Of a DNA stretch of 64,000 bases, positions 1-12,169 are shown piece after piece. The notes under the pieces were generated by a model. That model saw only the letters and a list, made by a program, of their open reading frames with translations, was not told the origin of the DNA and ran no database searches. Source of the stretch: Pseudorasbora parva. Taxonomy: Eukaryota > Chordata > Actinopteri > Cypriniformes > Gobionidae. The translations under genes were made by a program, and so were the position numbers. The DNA lies in NCBI RefSeq assembly GCF_024679245.1, contig NC_090179.1, forward strand, positions 5,983,820-6,047,819. The letters are read 5' to 3'. Numbering within the stretch: position 1 is the first letter of the stretch; each line of letters starts with the position of its first letter.

Positions 1-430
1 ATAACAGATTGGATCAAATCTTGAAAATGTGTTTTTCAAAAGGAAAAACGGATTATATAATCGGATTAGATCACGTAATCCAATCTTGGTTTTGATCCGG
101 ATCAAACCTTTAGTTTGGGTTTTTCAGAACTTTTTTGTAGGATTTGGATCACTTTGATCCAAAAAATCTGGATTAACCTGATCCCATCAGAAGGGTGGAT
201 TCAGCGGGGATTTCATGGCCAAAATGTAATGAAAACTTAAATGTATCAAATAATACTATATTTGGATCATGCAGTATCTTAAAAGATATCCTATTTATTC
301 ATAAGGTTTTAATTTGATTTGTTCATCCGTCAGGCTACAGTGATTAGGTAGGCTTTAACGTATTCAGCGTTTCAGTAAAGGCCTACAGTAAAGTAGAAAG
401 AGTTTGGCCTCATAAAATAATCCCCCAAAC
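1..430. repeat. Outer segment of the left arm of a giant inverted repeat
   Basis: This AT-rich stretch reads, in reverse complement, almost identically to 30,440-30,868. Shared landmarks include the start (ataacagattggatc / gatccaatctgttat) and the stretch with 'caggctacagtgattaggtaggc'. The match runs to the first base of the window, so the arm probably continues to the left. No coding signal is seen. Confidence 0.85.
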
Positions 431-1699
431 TATAATCCCCCACAGACTATATCTTTAATAACATAGATGAGAATCATTATTGGAAAAAAAAAATCATAAA
501 AACATAGCATAAATAAAAATAAAGATTTTTGCCTGTTCATGTCTTTTACATTTTCTCAATAAATGGTTTCTGGTGTCCTCTACAGAGCAGAGGATATAGC
601 AAACAAAATACTTTTTTTTTTTAACCCAAAAATATCCATTTGTTTTTTATTCTTCAAACAATGAAATGACCTTAAAAATCTAAATTCACAAAACCTTTTT
701 TTTCTGGTTCTCAGGAAGATAAAAACTCCAAGATATAAGATATTAGCCCTAAAAATCAGCTGGCCCTGACCACTAAATATTGATTATATAAAAAGTAGAG
801 GTGGGCATATTGTAATTTTTTAAAATCTGGATTAATCTAGATTCATTTTGGAATTTATCTAGATTAAAATGGCTCATCTAAATTCTGTCGAAGGCATTCA
901 GAATGTGTGTGCTACCCAAATAATAGGTGTGTTTTCACGGAGCACTGCAATCGTTCCAATCCGAATGAAAATGTTCCATATAAACACCTCAATCGGAATA
1001 AAAATGCCCAAACCGAATGGAATTGTAATCGGTTTGAGAGGGGGGGGATAAACCTTTTCATGAACCGATCAAACGAAACATTTCACCATGTAAACGGCCC
1101 GATTACTTTTGGGTGTGTGTTGATGTGACGTGATATACAGCGCGCGCCTCCGCTACCGAAAAGTGCGCGGCGCTCAAACCAGGCTATAATGTTGAGAGGA
1201 AAGTTAATTTTAGGGGTAAACTTTTTATTTCGTAAGAAGTTATGAAGATGTTGGAATAATGACAGACATAGCCTGGCTACACTCGTCTTGACAGCGTTTG
1301 TCCAACGCACTTTTTACTTGCGCCTGACAGAAGAATTTATTTTTCTGAGATGATTTACAACCAATAAATAGCTTTTATAAAAGCGTATAAGTCCTGGTGG
1401 TCGATGAGTTACCGGTTGCCATAGCTACTCTCATTCCAGCAGCTGGAGAGGATGGAGGACAGCGTCGACATTTCTGATGCGCCAGACAAACGGTCACAAA
1501 ATGTCTGATTCTGACTGAAAGTCATCGGTCTATGGTCAGCACACGTAAACCCCAGATCGCTTTAGATAACGTCTCATGTAAACAGTCCGCTGAATTTTTC
1601 TTGTGGAATGACAAAAAAGTGTGGGTTTAGGCGTTACTCGAGACTGGAAGAACTCCTACAGTAAACTAATTCTGCATTGCACAAGGTGCCTTAAGCCGG
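431..1699. other. Unresolved non-coding stretch in the left arm
   Basis: This 1.3-kb stretch has no counterpart in the right arm, where about 280 different bases occupy the same place. It is therefore probably inserted DNA. Short open frames at 869-1,310 have no recognisable domain and no codon bias. No clear terminal repeats were found. A hAT-like element lies directly beside it. Confidence 0.4.
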
Positions 1700-1707
1700 G
1701 TGCACAC

Positions 1708-3274
1708 TAGGGATGTCAACGATTAATCGATGATCGATTAATTGTCGATAAGACATTTGATCGATAAGACTTATCGATCATCGATTAAGCAGGGTCATGC
1801 GCGTGCGTGCGGCTCAACCGCGAAACGGGAGGAAAAATGATGCGAGCGTGCCCGAGTTCTATTTGGGACCATTTTACAGCTGGAGTTACTCCTTCATCAG
1901 GACTGCAACTTGCATGTGCATTCGCAGACTTTTGTTTTGTGCAAATGTAAGTTGTAATATTGTGTTTATTTTGTGCAGGCCTATCTTTAGCTGATTTATC
2001 TCATAAGGATGCATTTGGCTAATAATTAACGTTAGAGGTGAGCGGTAGTCAAAGCGTGGCGGTGATCAGCTTCAGCGTGCAGCTCCAACAGCACTAATAA
2101 TGACTATGATTGGGACTGTCATATTACACAACATTAATGAGAACACTATGAACAATCACAGTGTTTTATTATAATAATTTGGGTTTATTTGCCGTGTGTT
2201 TTATTGCGTTGATCCAGGAAGAGCGCATGCACAACATGAGTCACGCATTCTGACTCGCGCATGTAACTTGTTCAAGTGCACTTGTGCATTCTCATCAGAT
2301 TGTGGTGAAGTAATTTGTAATATTACATTTATTTTGTAACGTTATATATGTGATCAATCATATAGGATGCGTTTCTTTTAGCGAAATAAAACGCACTAAC
2401 AAATGGCTTCAGTCAGTGATGGCTACCGGTTTTCATTCAGTGCTTCGGCTTTAGCGCATACAGAGCAATGCATAATAACGATGATTGGTACGGTCATATT
2501 ATATAACAGAAATGAGAACACTATTTTAATAAATGGTTGTAAAGTCATTGGGTTTAGGTGCCGTGTTCAGAGCGTTGTTCCAGGACGAGCGCGCCTCCCA
2601 TTCTGAATATGAATATCAGCAACTCAATTCAAGTTCACTTGTGCATTCGCATCATTTTTTTTGAAGATATATAATTTGCAATATTTTGTTAACTTTATAT
2701 AAATCTGATTAATCTCATATAGGAAGCTTTTTGTTGAGTTAAATAACGTGCTAGCAAAGAGCTTCAGTGTAACTTACCAGTGTTGATTAAGCGCATCCGC
2801 TTCAGCTCACACCGTGCAAACAGCAACGCACGACTAATAATAACTATGATTGGGACGGTCACATTACATAACATTAATGAAAACAATATTTGTGACATTG
2901 GTGACGTTTCAGCACGTTGTTCTTGCAAGTGCGTCCGCAAATTCTGAATAACAGATCTGAGGCGGCGTGTTCGTGTTGTTTTACATGTTATATTTGGTTA
3001 TTAAATAAGTCATTTAATTAAATTATAAATAACATTGACTAATTTTACAATCCCATATCCCTTTGTTTAGATTAAAAAAATCCTTCTCATTCATTTGGTG
3101 AAGAACATGGCGTTTTGAGCAGCATTGCACATCCTGTCATGCTGTCGGCTATAAGCCACTGCTGTAGACGCATATTTCAGTATTATGGTTAACGATTAAT
3201 CGATTAATTGATCGTTAATTTAAACGACGATCGATCATGGGAATTTCCTATTGCACTATGCACTAACATCCCTA
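1708..3274. mobile_element. Non-autonomous hAT-like DNA transposon (hAT-1)
   Basis: The element is bounded by an 8-bp direct repeat, GTGCACAC, at 1,700-1,707 and 3,275-3,282, the target-duplication length of hAT transposons. Its ends are TAGGGATGTCAACG and ...AACATCCCTA, with subterminal palindromes built on ATCGATTAATCGAT near both ends. It encodes no transposase. The inside holds three tandem copies of a segment of about 370 bp, marked by 'atgattgg.acggtca' near 2,105, 2,480 and 2,845. hAT is inferred from the duplication length and the TAGGG end. Confidence 0.85.
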
Positions 3275-4259
3275 GTGCACACGGTGCGATTTTGCCCACG
3301 ATTTGGCCGTCTAAGAAAAATTAAGCCAATCCTAAAAGATTCCTCTGATCCTAGGCTAAAATCTGAAGTCTCCGATCATTAGTTTGACATGTTCACCGGC
3401 AGCAGATTAATGAGTATAATGAGAATAGATTAACGGCAAAAAAAAATGTAATTGCCCGATAAGAGTCCCACATTAACGCAGATAACGGCCCACCACTAAT
3501 AAAAACCCATATCGGGCGATCTCTAAAAACAACTATAGTCTGTAGTGTGGTGTGTTGGACATCGGCTGTGGCTGGATGTAACCGATCGGCGAGAGAAGCC
3601 GCGTGCAGGAGCTGCAAACGGACACGTGAAGTCAGACACTTTCTGCTTCCCGTAGTGACGCTCGCGCCGTGTTTGCATACTTTATCACAGCTGGAGTGAA
3701 ATGAACGCAATATTTGTCAAAAACACAACAGACACAACAGACATTTTCATTCAATACTTTATGTACTGCATAATACAGCATCTATTTGAATAAGAATAAA
3801 GTTCAACATTATTAACTATCAAGGAAGTGGGGTCTTCGTTCATTATCAGTTTATTTGTGATAAACATGATGCAATTTAACATCGCAACCATGAAAAGAGG
3901 TTCTACTGTTAGAAAAAGCATTAGTGAGCATTAGTGGAGCTGAAGATTTCAGAATAAACACGAAACACACGTGACCGCAGCTGTCATGTGGTGAATCTGG
4001 CCAATCGTGGGACAGCTGTGTCGTCATCAGAGCTCGTGCATCGCTCTGGAGAAGCTGTGGAGAATGAACCAGCCGCTGCTCTCGAATCGCTCTCGCGGTG
4101 CTTTGATGCCACACGTCACTGTCACAACATTTCTAACCAGAATGCACTGCTTTAAGTCAGCCGCCGATCGGTCTGCGCATCTCAGCTTACATTTATTTTT
4201 CTTCTAATTAAAAAACAATAAAAAATACTAGAAGCATAACTTTTATAGCGATGATATAC

Positions 4260-4373
4260 CTGAGATCAGGCCGTTTGTCTCCACTCTTAAACTTAATTGG
4301 CGGCTCCATGGACCAGACACTCTTCATAGACACACAGCTGGACTCTGGGTTTGAGCTCTTCTGCTGGACTGAA
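4260..4373 (-). pseudogene. NLR-family (fish NLRC3-like) N-terminal exon 3, left copy
   Basis: This is a 114-nt exon, 38 codons, with phase 2 at both ends. On the minus strand it follows 'ctgttccag' and is followed by 'gtatatc', good acceptor and donor sites. Read in the phase set by exon 2 it is open and contains PESSCVSMKS...FKSGDKRPDLR. This peptide pattern is characteristic of the short repeated N-terminal exons of fish NACHT/NLR proteins, which precede the FISNA-NACHT exon. That large exon is not in the window, so this is a 5' fragment or part of a broken gene. It differs from the right copy at 8 clustered positions. Confidence 0.75.
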
Positions 4374-5302
4374 CTGGAACAGAGAACAGATTCAGTTTAA
4401 TCCTTTAGATTATTGGGATCATTCTTTACGAGAGGAACCATATTACAGTTTTTATGAATTGTTAAAACACACTAAACCCCATTTTTTTAAACCAAGTTCT
4501 CAACAGCCTAAACCAGTTTGTCCTCTTTCTGTAAAACCTTAAACAATTTCAGGCGTTTAGACCCAATTCTTACGCACTGTGATGCACTAAAACGCATTAA
4601 AAGTAAAAAAAGACACATAACACATGCACTAAACACAGACAGGTAAAAGTTTAGGTACAACTAAAACACAGTTGTCATCGTTTACACACAACTCTAAATT
4701 GTTCACACTAATTTCTAATGACGTGATCAAACCAGCTGTACAAAATAAACCAGTTCAGTTCTTTGATTTTACAACTTTTTTTTTTACCTTTTCTAGCAAT
4801 ACTACAGTATGCAAGAGCTGAATATACAGACATTCAGTACAATACTAGATTTGCAGTGCATACAGTATAGAATTTATTAAAGTACAAAATATACTTATTC
4901 ATCATTTGGATGACTGCAATCTTACACGCCACCAGGAGGATGCAGACAGAGATGTGAATAACATCAGCGAGTGAAGGGGAGAGATAACCGGGTGGCTCTG
5001 AGCGGGAGTGTGTGTTCGTGTGTCCAAAGTATCTCAATATAATGATCTGATGGTCTAAAACTGCTTGAATGTCCAAACTGGCATTTGACAAACTTTTTCC
5101 AAGGACACTGTGCATGTTGTAGTTTGAAGAACTGGTTGTGTTTAAGATTTTGAAAAAAGTGTGTGATGGTTTCGATAAATGTGTTTTAGCCATTCAGAAA
5201 AACTGCAAAAACATTCATCTTTCTTCAGAGACTTTATGATTCACTTTGACTCATCTTTTTCTGTGATGTAACACAATATTTATCAGTGTGTGTTGAAAAT
5301 AC

Positions 5303-5399
5303 CTGATTCCTGGAGAGAAATCTCCACCTGTGGATCCTTGTGGATCAGCCATGATGAAGCTGCAGGAGAACCTGATGAGTTTGATCTCCTCCACTGACT
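5303..5399 (-). pseudogene. NLR-family first coding exon (exon 2), left copy
   Basis: A 97-nt exon on the minus strand lies between an acceptor (tttgttcag, AG at 5,401-5,400) and a donor (ATCAG|GTATTT). The ATG is at 5,352-5,350, and the coding part begins MADPQGSTGGDFSPGI, ending in phase 2 to match exon 3. It is identical to the right-arm exon over all 97 bases. In this arm the intron to exon 1 has grown to about 17.5 kb through nested insertions. No NACHT, FISNA or LRR exon is present downstream, so a full product cannot be made from this window. Confidence 0.72.
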
Positions 5400-5520
5400 C
5401 TGAACAAACATCAGACACTAAATTAAATTAAACATCCTTCATAATTTATCTGAACACATCTGGACACATCTGTAAGGATCGCGTGACTCATATTCACGGA
5501 CAAACGCCAACAAGACAATT

Positions 5521-6539
5521 GGTCAATGACATGTGGTTATTTTTTGTGTCCAAATGATTTATTTTTCTAAACATAATTTTAATAAATACATGTCATATAT
5601 CAAACTGATCTATAATATCTCCTTTATAAGAAACCTTTTTCACTTTATTGAAATTCAATTGATGTTTTTGAGTTTTGGTGTTTGAAAGACCAAAAATGTC
5701 AGGTGGTGCGACCGTCCGAACCTGCAACCAGAGAACAAAACTGCAATAAAAAGGTTAATTTTCTCATTAAAATTCTTAATCAAATAGTTTGGCATGATTT
5801 TATGCTAAAGTTATTATAATATATATATATATATCAGTCCTATTTCAAAACTATTTTAATACTTAAAAAACTTTTGTCCGAAAAATTGACTTCTCCAAAT
5901 GTCAGGGAGGGCGACCGACATAAAAATGCAATTTTATGCAATGTTCCTTTAAGAAAACCATGTGACAGCATATGACATTACACAAAAGACCCCAGAGGAC
6001 CCATTTGATGCAGTAACAAGGTTAGTCACCCTCCCATAAATATTAGATAATTTGACATTTTTGAGTAATGATGAGATTGATTCAACTTATCATGTCAGGC
6101 GGTATGACCCCTGGAAAACTTTGAAAATGTGTGGTTATTATTAAAATGTGTATTTGATTAAAAAAAAATATGTATAACCTTGAGCATATGGTCAAACATT
6201 TTTATAGGTGTCCAAATTAATGCCTGTTAGATCTGAATTGAGTTTGAAATGTCAGGTGGTGCGACCAATATGTCAGGTGTCGCGACCAGAATTACAGTTA
6301 AACGAACTGAAAAAACTCATATTAATTCATGTTTTTGAATATATTAAATACATTTTAATAAAAGTATAAAGCTTTCTGTAAGATATTAAGTTGTTTAAAG
6401 GTGCAATCTACATATCTCTGTGTATATTTTTTTATTTTATGATGGTATGGGTAACCATTTAAAGAGCACATTGTCCATCTAAAAATCATATTCTTCAAGA
6501 ATAACCAATACTGATACTAAAACAATTGCATATTGCATC
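5521..6539. mobile_element. Left end of DNA element TE-A with subterminal TGTCAGG motif array
   Basis: TE-A begins with GGTCAATGAC; its right end at 22,791-22,800 reads GTCATTGACC, an inverted match. The right arm (about 26,070-26,095) shows the empty site ...gacaattggccattgc... The motif TGTCAGGTGGTGCGACC or a close variant occurs at 5,697, 5,900, 6,093, 6,250 and 6,271, and again near the right end. Such arrays are typical of transposase-binding subterminal repeats. No transposase is visible and the exact target duplication is unresolved. Confidence 0.65.
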
Positions 6540-8502
6540 TATTACAGCTCCTGAATGTTTTCTCCGGACCAGAAAAACCACGCTTCAACTGATGCCTTCG
6601 ATGTCTTCAATATTTATTGTCTTCAGGACAACCACACATATCAAATGGACAACATGAAAAACTGAAATTTTTTTTTTTTTTAAATCAAATCGTGATTAAG
6701 TTGTTTTTTCCATGACGTTGTTCGATTACGAACATAGCTTATGAAACTGAAATTAATACACATAGTACATTAAATTTAGGGATGTCCCGAACAGGTTTTT
6801 TTGCCCTCGAGTCCGAGTCATTTGATTTTGAGTATCTGCCGATACCGAGTCCCGATCAGATACTTCTATAATACATAAAAAAAGAATAAAGAAGAGCGAA
6901 AAAACGAACCAGGATGTTCCTTATTTTTTATTTTATTCACCTTATTTTAACATTCAACAACTCTAACAAACAGAGCACTTCTGTGAGGTAGATTGAACAA
7001 TCAAGTAATAAATAAACATAAATTCTTCACTTTTGGATTTTAGTGCAACAGTAAAAATAAAGTCCCGGACCGGAGTTGCGCAGAGCAGGAAGTACAACGG
7101 CGATATCAAAAGCACACCCATACTCTCATAGATGCAGAACAATTAATTATGTTGGTGTGAAATAAACAGTTATGGAAATTAAATTAAATAATCTGCTCCC
7201 AAAAATCCTGAAAAAAATCTGTTAGTGCCTCAGTGACAACTTCACTCAGAGAAGACGTCGATCTCAGCTGTCAATCATGACATCACACAGCCGTTTTTAT
7301 AGCATCAAATAACTAACTAAAACTAAACTTATTTAAAAAACAAAAACTTGAAATGAAATCATCGTGATGATAACTGCCTACAATGACAAACTAACTTTGG
7401 GGAAAAAATATTTGAAGTGTAATTTGACTGAAGTGTAATGCTTTTCAGGTTTTTATAGGTCTAACATTAGTTTTTAGGTAGAGAAACTGAATAAAGTAGG
7501 CTAATGAAATGTAAAATAGCTGCATATTTAACTGTTTAAATTAAAGAATAATCCTTACAAAAGCTATTTAATCAAGAGCAGTGAGTGATTCCTTATCTTT
7601 TGTTTGACATTAAACAGACAGCAGTAAAGGTTACTGCCCCTTTAAAACCGAAGGCTCTGCGTCGTCTTTCTCGACTGTATAAAGTCCTCTTAAAGTATAT
7701 TCAGACTATGTCTGCTTGGATACTCATCAAGATGGACATGTTGACATACTTCTTGTGTGAGTTGGTCCGTTTAAGCGCAAGTCTTGAAAGAGAACTCAAT
7801 ATTTGCGCGCTGTGAGACGAGTGCGCGCTCTCGGATGATGCACAGAGACAGATCAGCGCGCGCTCATTCGCGTCTTCTGGTGAATATACACGGGTGATAT
7901 TAGCGCTGTTTTAATGTATCACCGAGGAGCCAGCATGTGTATCCATCTACAGAAACATACATAAAGCATTATTTTCAAGTTACAACCCATATTATTGATG
8001 CGTCATCATGCTCAGCTCACCCCAGAATATACATTATATCCGAGTCCTGATCGGGATGTAACGTCCGATTCCGATCGAGTCTGAAATCACGTGATCGGGG
8101 CCGGTTTCCGATCATGTGATCGGATCGGGACATCCCTAATTAAATTATAAACAAACAACAACCAAGCTATAAACAAACATACCGTGTGCTTTCCAATCAG
8201 GATTCAGGAGACATTAGGAGACATCTTATCAAACACTCTTTTCAATCTTCAGAACTCTCAATTCGTGTGCGCAACACCTCATGTTTTCCATGTTTTATGC
8301 TAATCAAATCACATGACTGGTACGTCTTAGGTTACTCAATTTCCCCTGTAGGTGTCACTATTGCCAAACTATCATGTAAAATAAATATACTATTCTCAAA
8401 TAAGTATTCATGAATCCCAACATTTTGAAACAAACAAAACAAAACTTTCAAGAAGTGACCAAAATATTCAGAAAGAAAAATACTTTATCTGCGACAGCTA
8501 CA
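6540..8502 (-). mobile_element. 3' LTR of a BEL/Pao retrotransposon, split by hAT-2
   Basis: Without the inserted element at 6,777-8,138 this is an LTR of about 600 bp that matches 16,567-17,166 in the same orientation, with roughly a dozen substitutions and a few indels by eye. On the minus strand the LTR starts TGTAGCTGTCGC, just after the purine-leaning stretch TTTTGGTGGCAG. The retrotransposon is flanked by GCATC at 6,535-6,539 and 17,167-17,171, which I take as a 5-bp target duplication. The host sequence is TE-A. Confidence 0.88.
6777..8138. mobile_element. Non-autonomous hAT-like DNA transposon (hAT-2) in the BEL LTR
   Basis: The ends are TAGGGATGTCCCGA and TCGGGACATCCCTA, perfect over at least 12 bp. 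The element is flanked by the 8-bp repeat ATTAAATT at 6,769-6,776 and 8,139-8,146. The other LTR copy near 16,795 shows the uninterrupted sequence, apart from a 3-bp difference at the site. There is no transposase frame. Subterminal regions are rich in GATCGG and CCGATC words. Confidence 0.92.
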
Positions 8503-8729
8503 CTGCCACCAAAATTACAAGGATTTATGTCAGCAATATTTTGATCAACTCAATAAAGCCTGTAATTTTCCTTTAAGCTGTTATTTAACTTTCATTCACC
8601 TTTTAACACTTTCACAAACAGTGTTGACGACTTCTATTTAAACGCTATTTGGTCAGCACTGTTTTAGATGTCAAGATTACTATCCCATTTTGTGGTTCCT
8701 CTACTAAGTTTAGGAATTATTTTCAATGA

Positions 8730-9240
8730 TTACCACAAATTTTTGGATTGGACGCTCCAAAAGAGACATTTGCTCAATCGTTCACCTTTTTTTCCTAACT
8801 TACTTTGTCCCATTTGGAGTTTAACCTTTCGCACAAACCCATCATCGTCTTCATTTGTCTCCACAACTCTAGCTAGCCTCCATTCATTTCTGGGAACATT
8901 GTCCTTTTTGACAATTACGACATCTTTAATATGAAAATTTCTTCTAGGCATGTGCCACTGTTGTCTGAGGCTTATGTAGGCCAGGTATTTTTTGCGCCAT
9001 CTGCTCCAAAACTGCTCAGACAAGTACTGCACTCTTCTCCATCTTTTCCTAGCATACAGATCTTCACGGACAAATTTGCCAGGAGGAGGAAGAGGCACTG
9101 AAGTCTTCATCATGAGCAGATGATTAGGTGTCAAAGGCTCACCACTCTTTGGGTCATTTATTGTGTTAGTGGTAAGCGGCCAACTATTTACAATTGCCAT
9201 TGCCTCGTAGAAAATTGTCCTTAATAAGCTGTCATCCAGT
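8730..9240 (-). pseudogene. BEL/Pao Pol C-terminus: integrase tail and DUF5641-type domain
   Basis: The translation contains SGEPLTPNHLLMMK, a long W/R-rich segment (RVQYLSEQFWSRW) and NFHIKDVVIVKKDN...W.LARV, the signature of the domain that follows integrase in BEL/Pao elements and packs against DNA during integration. It is read on the minus strand and lies next to the 3' LTR, the expected end of pol. It is separated from the upstream integrase by in-frame stops near 9,243 and 9,445, so the gene is broken. Confidence 0.85.
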
Positions 9241-9242
9241 CT

Positions 9243-9935
9243 TCATTTAGCTTGAGCCAGAACAGCATTCATCACACGCCTAACTGTCCTTATTTGGCAT
9301 TCCCACACACCTCCCATGTGGCTTGCTTCAGGAACATTCATAAGGAAATCACATTGTTTACTTGCAAGATAGGTCGAGATCCTCTCTTGGTCCAGATCCT
9401 TCAAACCTTTCTCCAGCTCATTCTTCGCCCCCATGAAATTCGTGCCTTAGTCGGATCTAATCTGTCGAACGGCTCCTCTGATTGCTATGAAACATCTTAT
9501 AGCATTCAGAAATGCATCGGTAGTGAGATCCTCTAACATTTCTAAATGTACAGCCCTGGAGCTTAAACACGTAAACAACAGACCATACCTTTTGAATTCC
9601 TTCCGACCTTGTTTCGTGTAGAAGGGCCCGAAACAGTCAATACCAGAATAAGAGAATGGGGGAGAGGGTTCCACTCTGTCTGCTGGAAGGTCAGCCATAG
9701 GTTGTTCTTCAACTGGTCTACGCAGCTTTCTGCAAGTAACACAATTTTTGATGTACTGGGCCACTACATTGATGGCACCTAATATTCAATATCCACTGGC
9801 TCTGAGCTCATTCAAGGTCTGACCTCGGCCTTGATGTTGAGTTTTCTTGTGACAATGGTCAAGGATTAGTTGCGTGACAATGCCTTCCTTGGGAAGAATT
9901 ACTGGATGTTTCACCTCAAATGCTGCATTAGATTT
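9243..9935 (-). pseudogene. BEL/Pao integrase core, interrupted
   Basis: The piece 9,447-9,764 shows the zinc-binding half CVTCRKLR, then YSGIDCFGPF with the first catalytic Asp, and ends in IRSD followed by a stop codon where the family reads SDxGTNF. The next piece, 9,243-9,434, continues with GAKNELEKGL...EASHMGGVWE, the third catalytic motif region containing the Glu. Integrase inserts the cDNA into the genome. The internal stop rules out a working product from this copy. Confidence 0.85.
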
Positions 9936-9937
9936 TC

Positions 9938-10655
9938 TTAAGCGTCCACCAACCCTGAGCAGTTCATTCTGGAGGATAGGATCAAGTTGGTATAACTTGG
10001 GTTATTCTTTGGCAGCTTAGCAGGGTTTTGATTGAGCCATTTCCGTTCTTCTTCGAAGGCTTCTTTTTGTGCTGCTTTGATGAGCACAAGAGCTGCTTTC
10101 TCTCTTTCCTCTACACTAATGAACCCTGACCTGTCTCTGTTCACCAGTCTTTTAATCCTTGCAATCGTATTGAGGGCTGTATTCCAATTTGAGAATCTTG
10201 ATAGTCTTTCAAGAAAGCTGCTTCTTACACAAGCATCTATTTTCAAGACCTTAACCTCAGGGTCACCTACAAGAAGCTCTGAGGGATTTTCATGAGTCAT
10301 AATATCTCGTTCCCATAAGAACTTGAGACCCATCAACCAACTTGAGTCCATCAGGTCTGCCACCTTGAGACCCCTAGATGCACAGTCTGCAGAATTTTGA
10401 CTTGTTTCCAAATAGAACCATTGCCCTGGATCCGTAGAGTCTCTAATCTTCTGGACACGATTATCTACAACTGGACACGATTAGCTACAAAGACATGAAA
10501 GCGCCGGGCTTCATTCTTGGTATACCCTAGGACTACCTGGGAATCGGTCCAGAAAAACTCCTCATTTACCTTCAGATAAAGCTCTTCTCTAAGAACATGA
10601 CTTACTGCCGCAGAAACTGTGGCTGCGGTCAGCTCAAGGCGTGGTATGCTGAAAA
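9938..10655 (-). pseudogene. BEL/Pao RNase H and linker region (distal part)
   Basis: On the minus strand IPRLELTAATVSAAV (the RNase H Glu region) is followed by FFWTDSQVVLGY (Asp region), and after a frame shift by NSADCASRGL, where the last RNase H Asp lies. This order is typical of BEL/Pao RNase H. The 5' part of the domain is about 1.5 kb away, because hAT-3 inserted just before IPRLEL. RNase H degrades the RNA strand of the RNA-DNA hybrid during reverse transcription. The reading frame is broken at least once more near 10,450, where a short 'tctacaactggacacgatta' segment is duplicated. Confidence 0.82.
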
Positions 10656-12161
10656 TAGGGTTGGGCGATGTCACTTAAATCGGCAGCTGACGATGTGTAC
10701 AGTAAAACATCGCGATGGACGATGATATCGTCCGGGGGGACGAAAAACGAATATTTTCGTTTCGTTTTCGTTTTTTCGAACTAGAGCTTAGATCAGTTAA
10801 AAAAAAATAAAGACCGACCCTACCAGAGCCCGTGCACCCGAGAGACCGGCCCTGCCCGACACATGAACTGTAATTATGAGCCCGAGCCCCATTTAAACCC
10901 GACCATTTTTGAATACGTGGGCGTTCTTACGAGAACGAGCCTGTAATGACTAATGAGTGGAGCGGAGCCGGTGTGATCAGCTCAATAATTCGCAGGCGCG
11001 CGCTCATGAACCCAGCGGTAAAATTATGTTCGTTCAAATCCAGCTCAGACATGACATAAATCTTTAGCTTACTATACTTGTTGTAGCCATTAAACAATGT
11101 TTTTAATTTATGTTTAAATATTACAGCCTAATATTATTTTTTAATTTCATCTGATTATGATAGGCTATAAGTGCAAAGATGCGAGTGGGTCAGAAATGAT
11201 TTTGGTGGTTATATTTAGTTTAATATTTGTTTTGTAAAAAGCCTTTCTTTTGTTTTGTACAAATTGTATCTTAATTTTAATAAAGGTTTATTCGGCCAAT
11301 TGCATGTATTTTATTAATAAGAAGCAAATAAGTAGCCTAGACTATGATGTCGCGGAAGCCATCGCTTTCATCATGAACTGAAGCGCGTCTTAAATAAACT
11401 GAAATTCAGCAGGCTTGCCTCACAGACATGAGAAATATTTAGCCTAATATGTGCAGAAACTAAAAGATTTAAATAAGCACATGGTGCGGTGTTCAGAACT
11501 CACACGGTAAACAACCAGCTGATACAGATGATCACGGCGATGGGCAAGAGCGGGATGTTAAAGTTTAAGGTTTTTTTTTTTTTTTTTTTTTTTTCATACT
11601 TTTTATCTCATACTGAATATGATCGGGTGAAAGCACATTTTAAACAGGTAGCACTTATTCACACACAAACTAATCATTCTCTCTAAAGCATTCAAAAACA
11701 TATTGTAGTGCTTACCTGCTTACAGTTATCAGTAGCCAGCCTATAGGCTACAGTTATTATATTATTCTATTATATGATTTTGAATGAGCAGAAATCTGTA
11801 TTGATCCGTAGATAAAATAACTGATGAAAACGTTCATCTTTCCAAACTTCCAAACATACAAACAAATTTGCACTGCAAAAAGCATCAATGATATTTAACT
11901 TTTGATAAAGCCAGTTTGGCATAGTGGGGGGGGGGGGGGGTGCACACATATGTTCCAATAAACCACCCGGAGCGGAGGGATTCTTGAATGCTTAGATACA
12001 GTGTGGAGGGAAAATTGCCGCCGCTCCACTCCGCTCACAAACTCTGGTGTGTTGACTCGTAAGACTCGCAGCGGGGGAGTGGCATCACGATGGTGTTTCT
12101 CCATCGTGATGTCGCACAGCCATCACGATGGACGATGATATCGTCCATCGGCACAACCCTA
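10656..12161. mobile_element. Non-autonomous hAT-like DNA transposon (hAT-3) in BEL RNase H
   Basis: The element is flanked by a perfect 8-bp duplication GCTGAAAA at 10,648-10,655 and 12,162-12,169. Ends are TAGGGTTGGGCGATG and CATCGGCACAACCCTA. Near each end is a palindrome-rich stretch with GGACGATGATATCGTCC. Inside are a T run at 11,571-11,594 and a G run at 11,926-11,940, but no transposase frame. Removing it together with one duplication copy restores continuity of the RNase H coding strand. Confidence 0.92.
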
Positions 12162-12169
12162 GCTGAAAA

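Larger units (their letters stand above)
3395..5520. repeat. Inner left arm of the giant inverted repeat, carrying NLR-like exons
   Basis: In reverse complement this matches 28,122-30,160 (and 26,070-26,166 for its last 90 bases) nearly base for base. In a 360-nt intronic part (4,834-5,193 against 28,389-28,748) I count 8 differences, about 2 percent. The arm stops near 3,395, where the right copy also loses the match. It carries exons 2 and 3 of an NLR-like gene on the minus strand. Confidence 0.92.

Noticed and set aside
4834..5193. A 119-codon ATG frame present in both arms (also 28,389-28,748)
   Set aside because: It lies in the intron between NLR exons 2 and 3. Of 8 base differences between the copies, 7 change the amino acid, so nothing suggests purifying selection; both are open because the arms are nearly identical.
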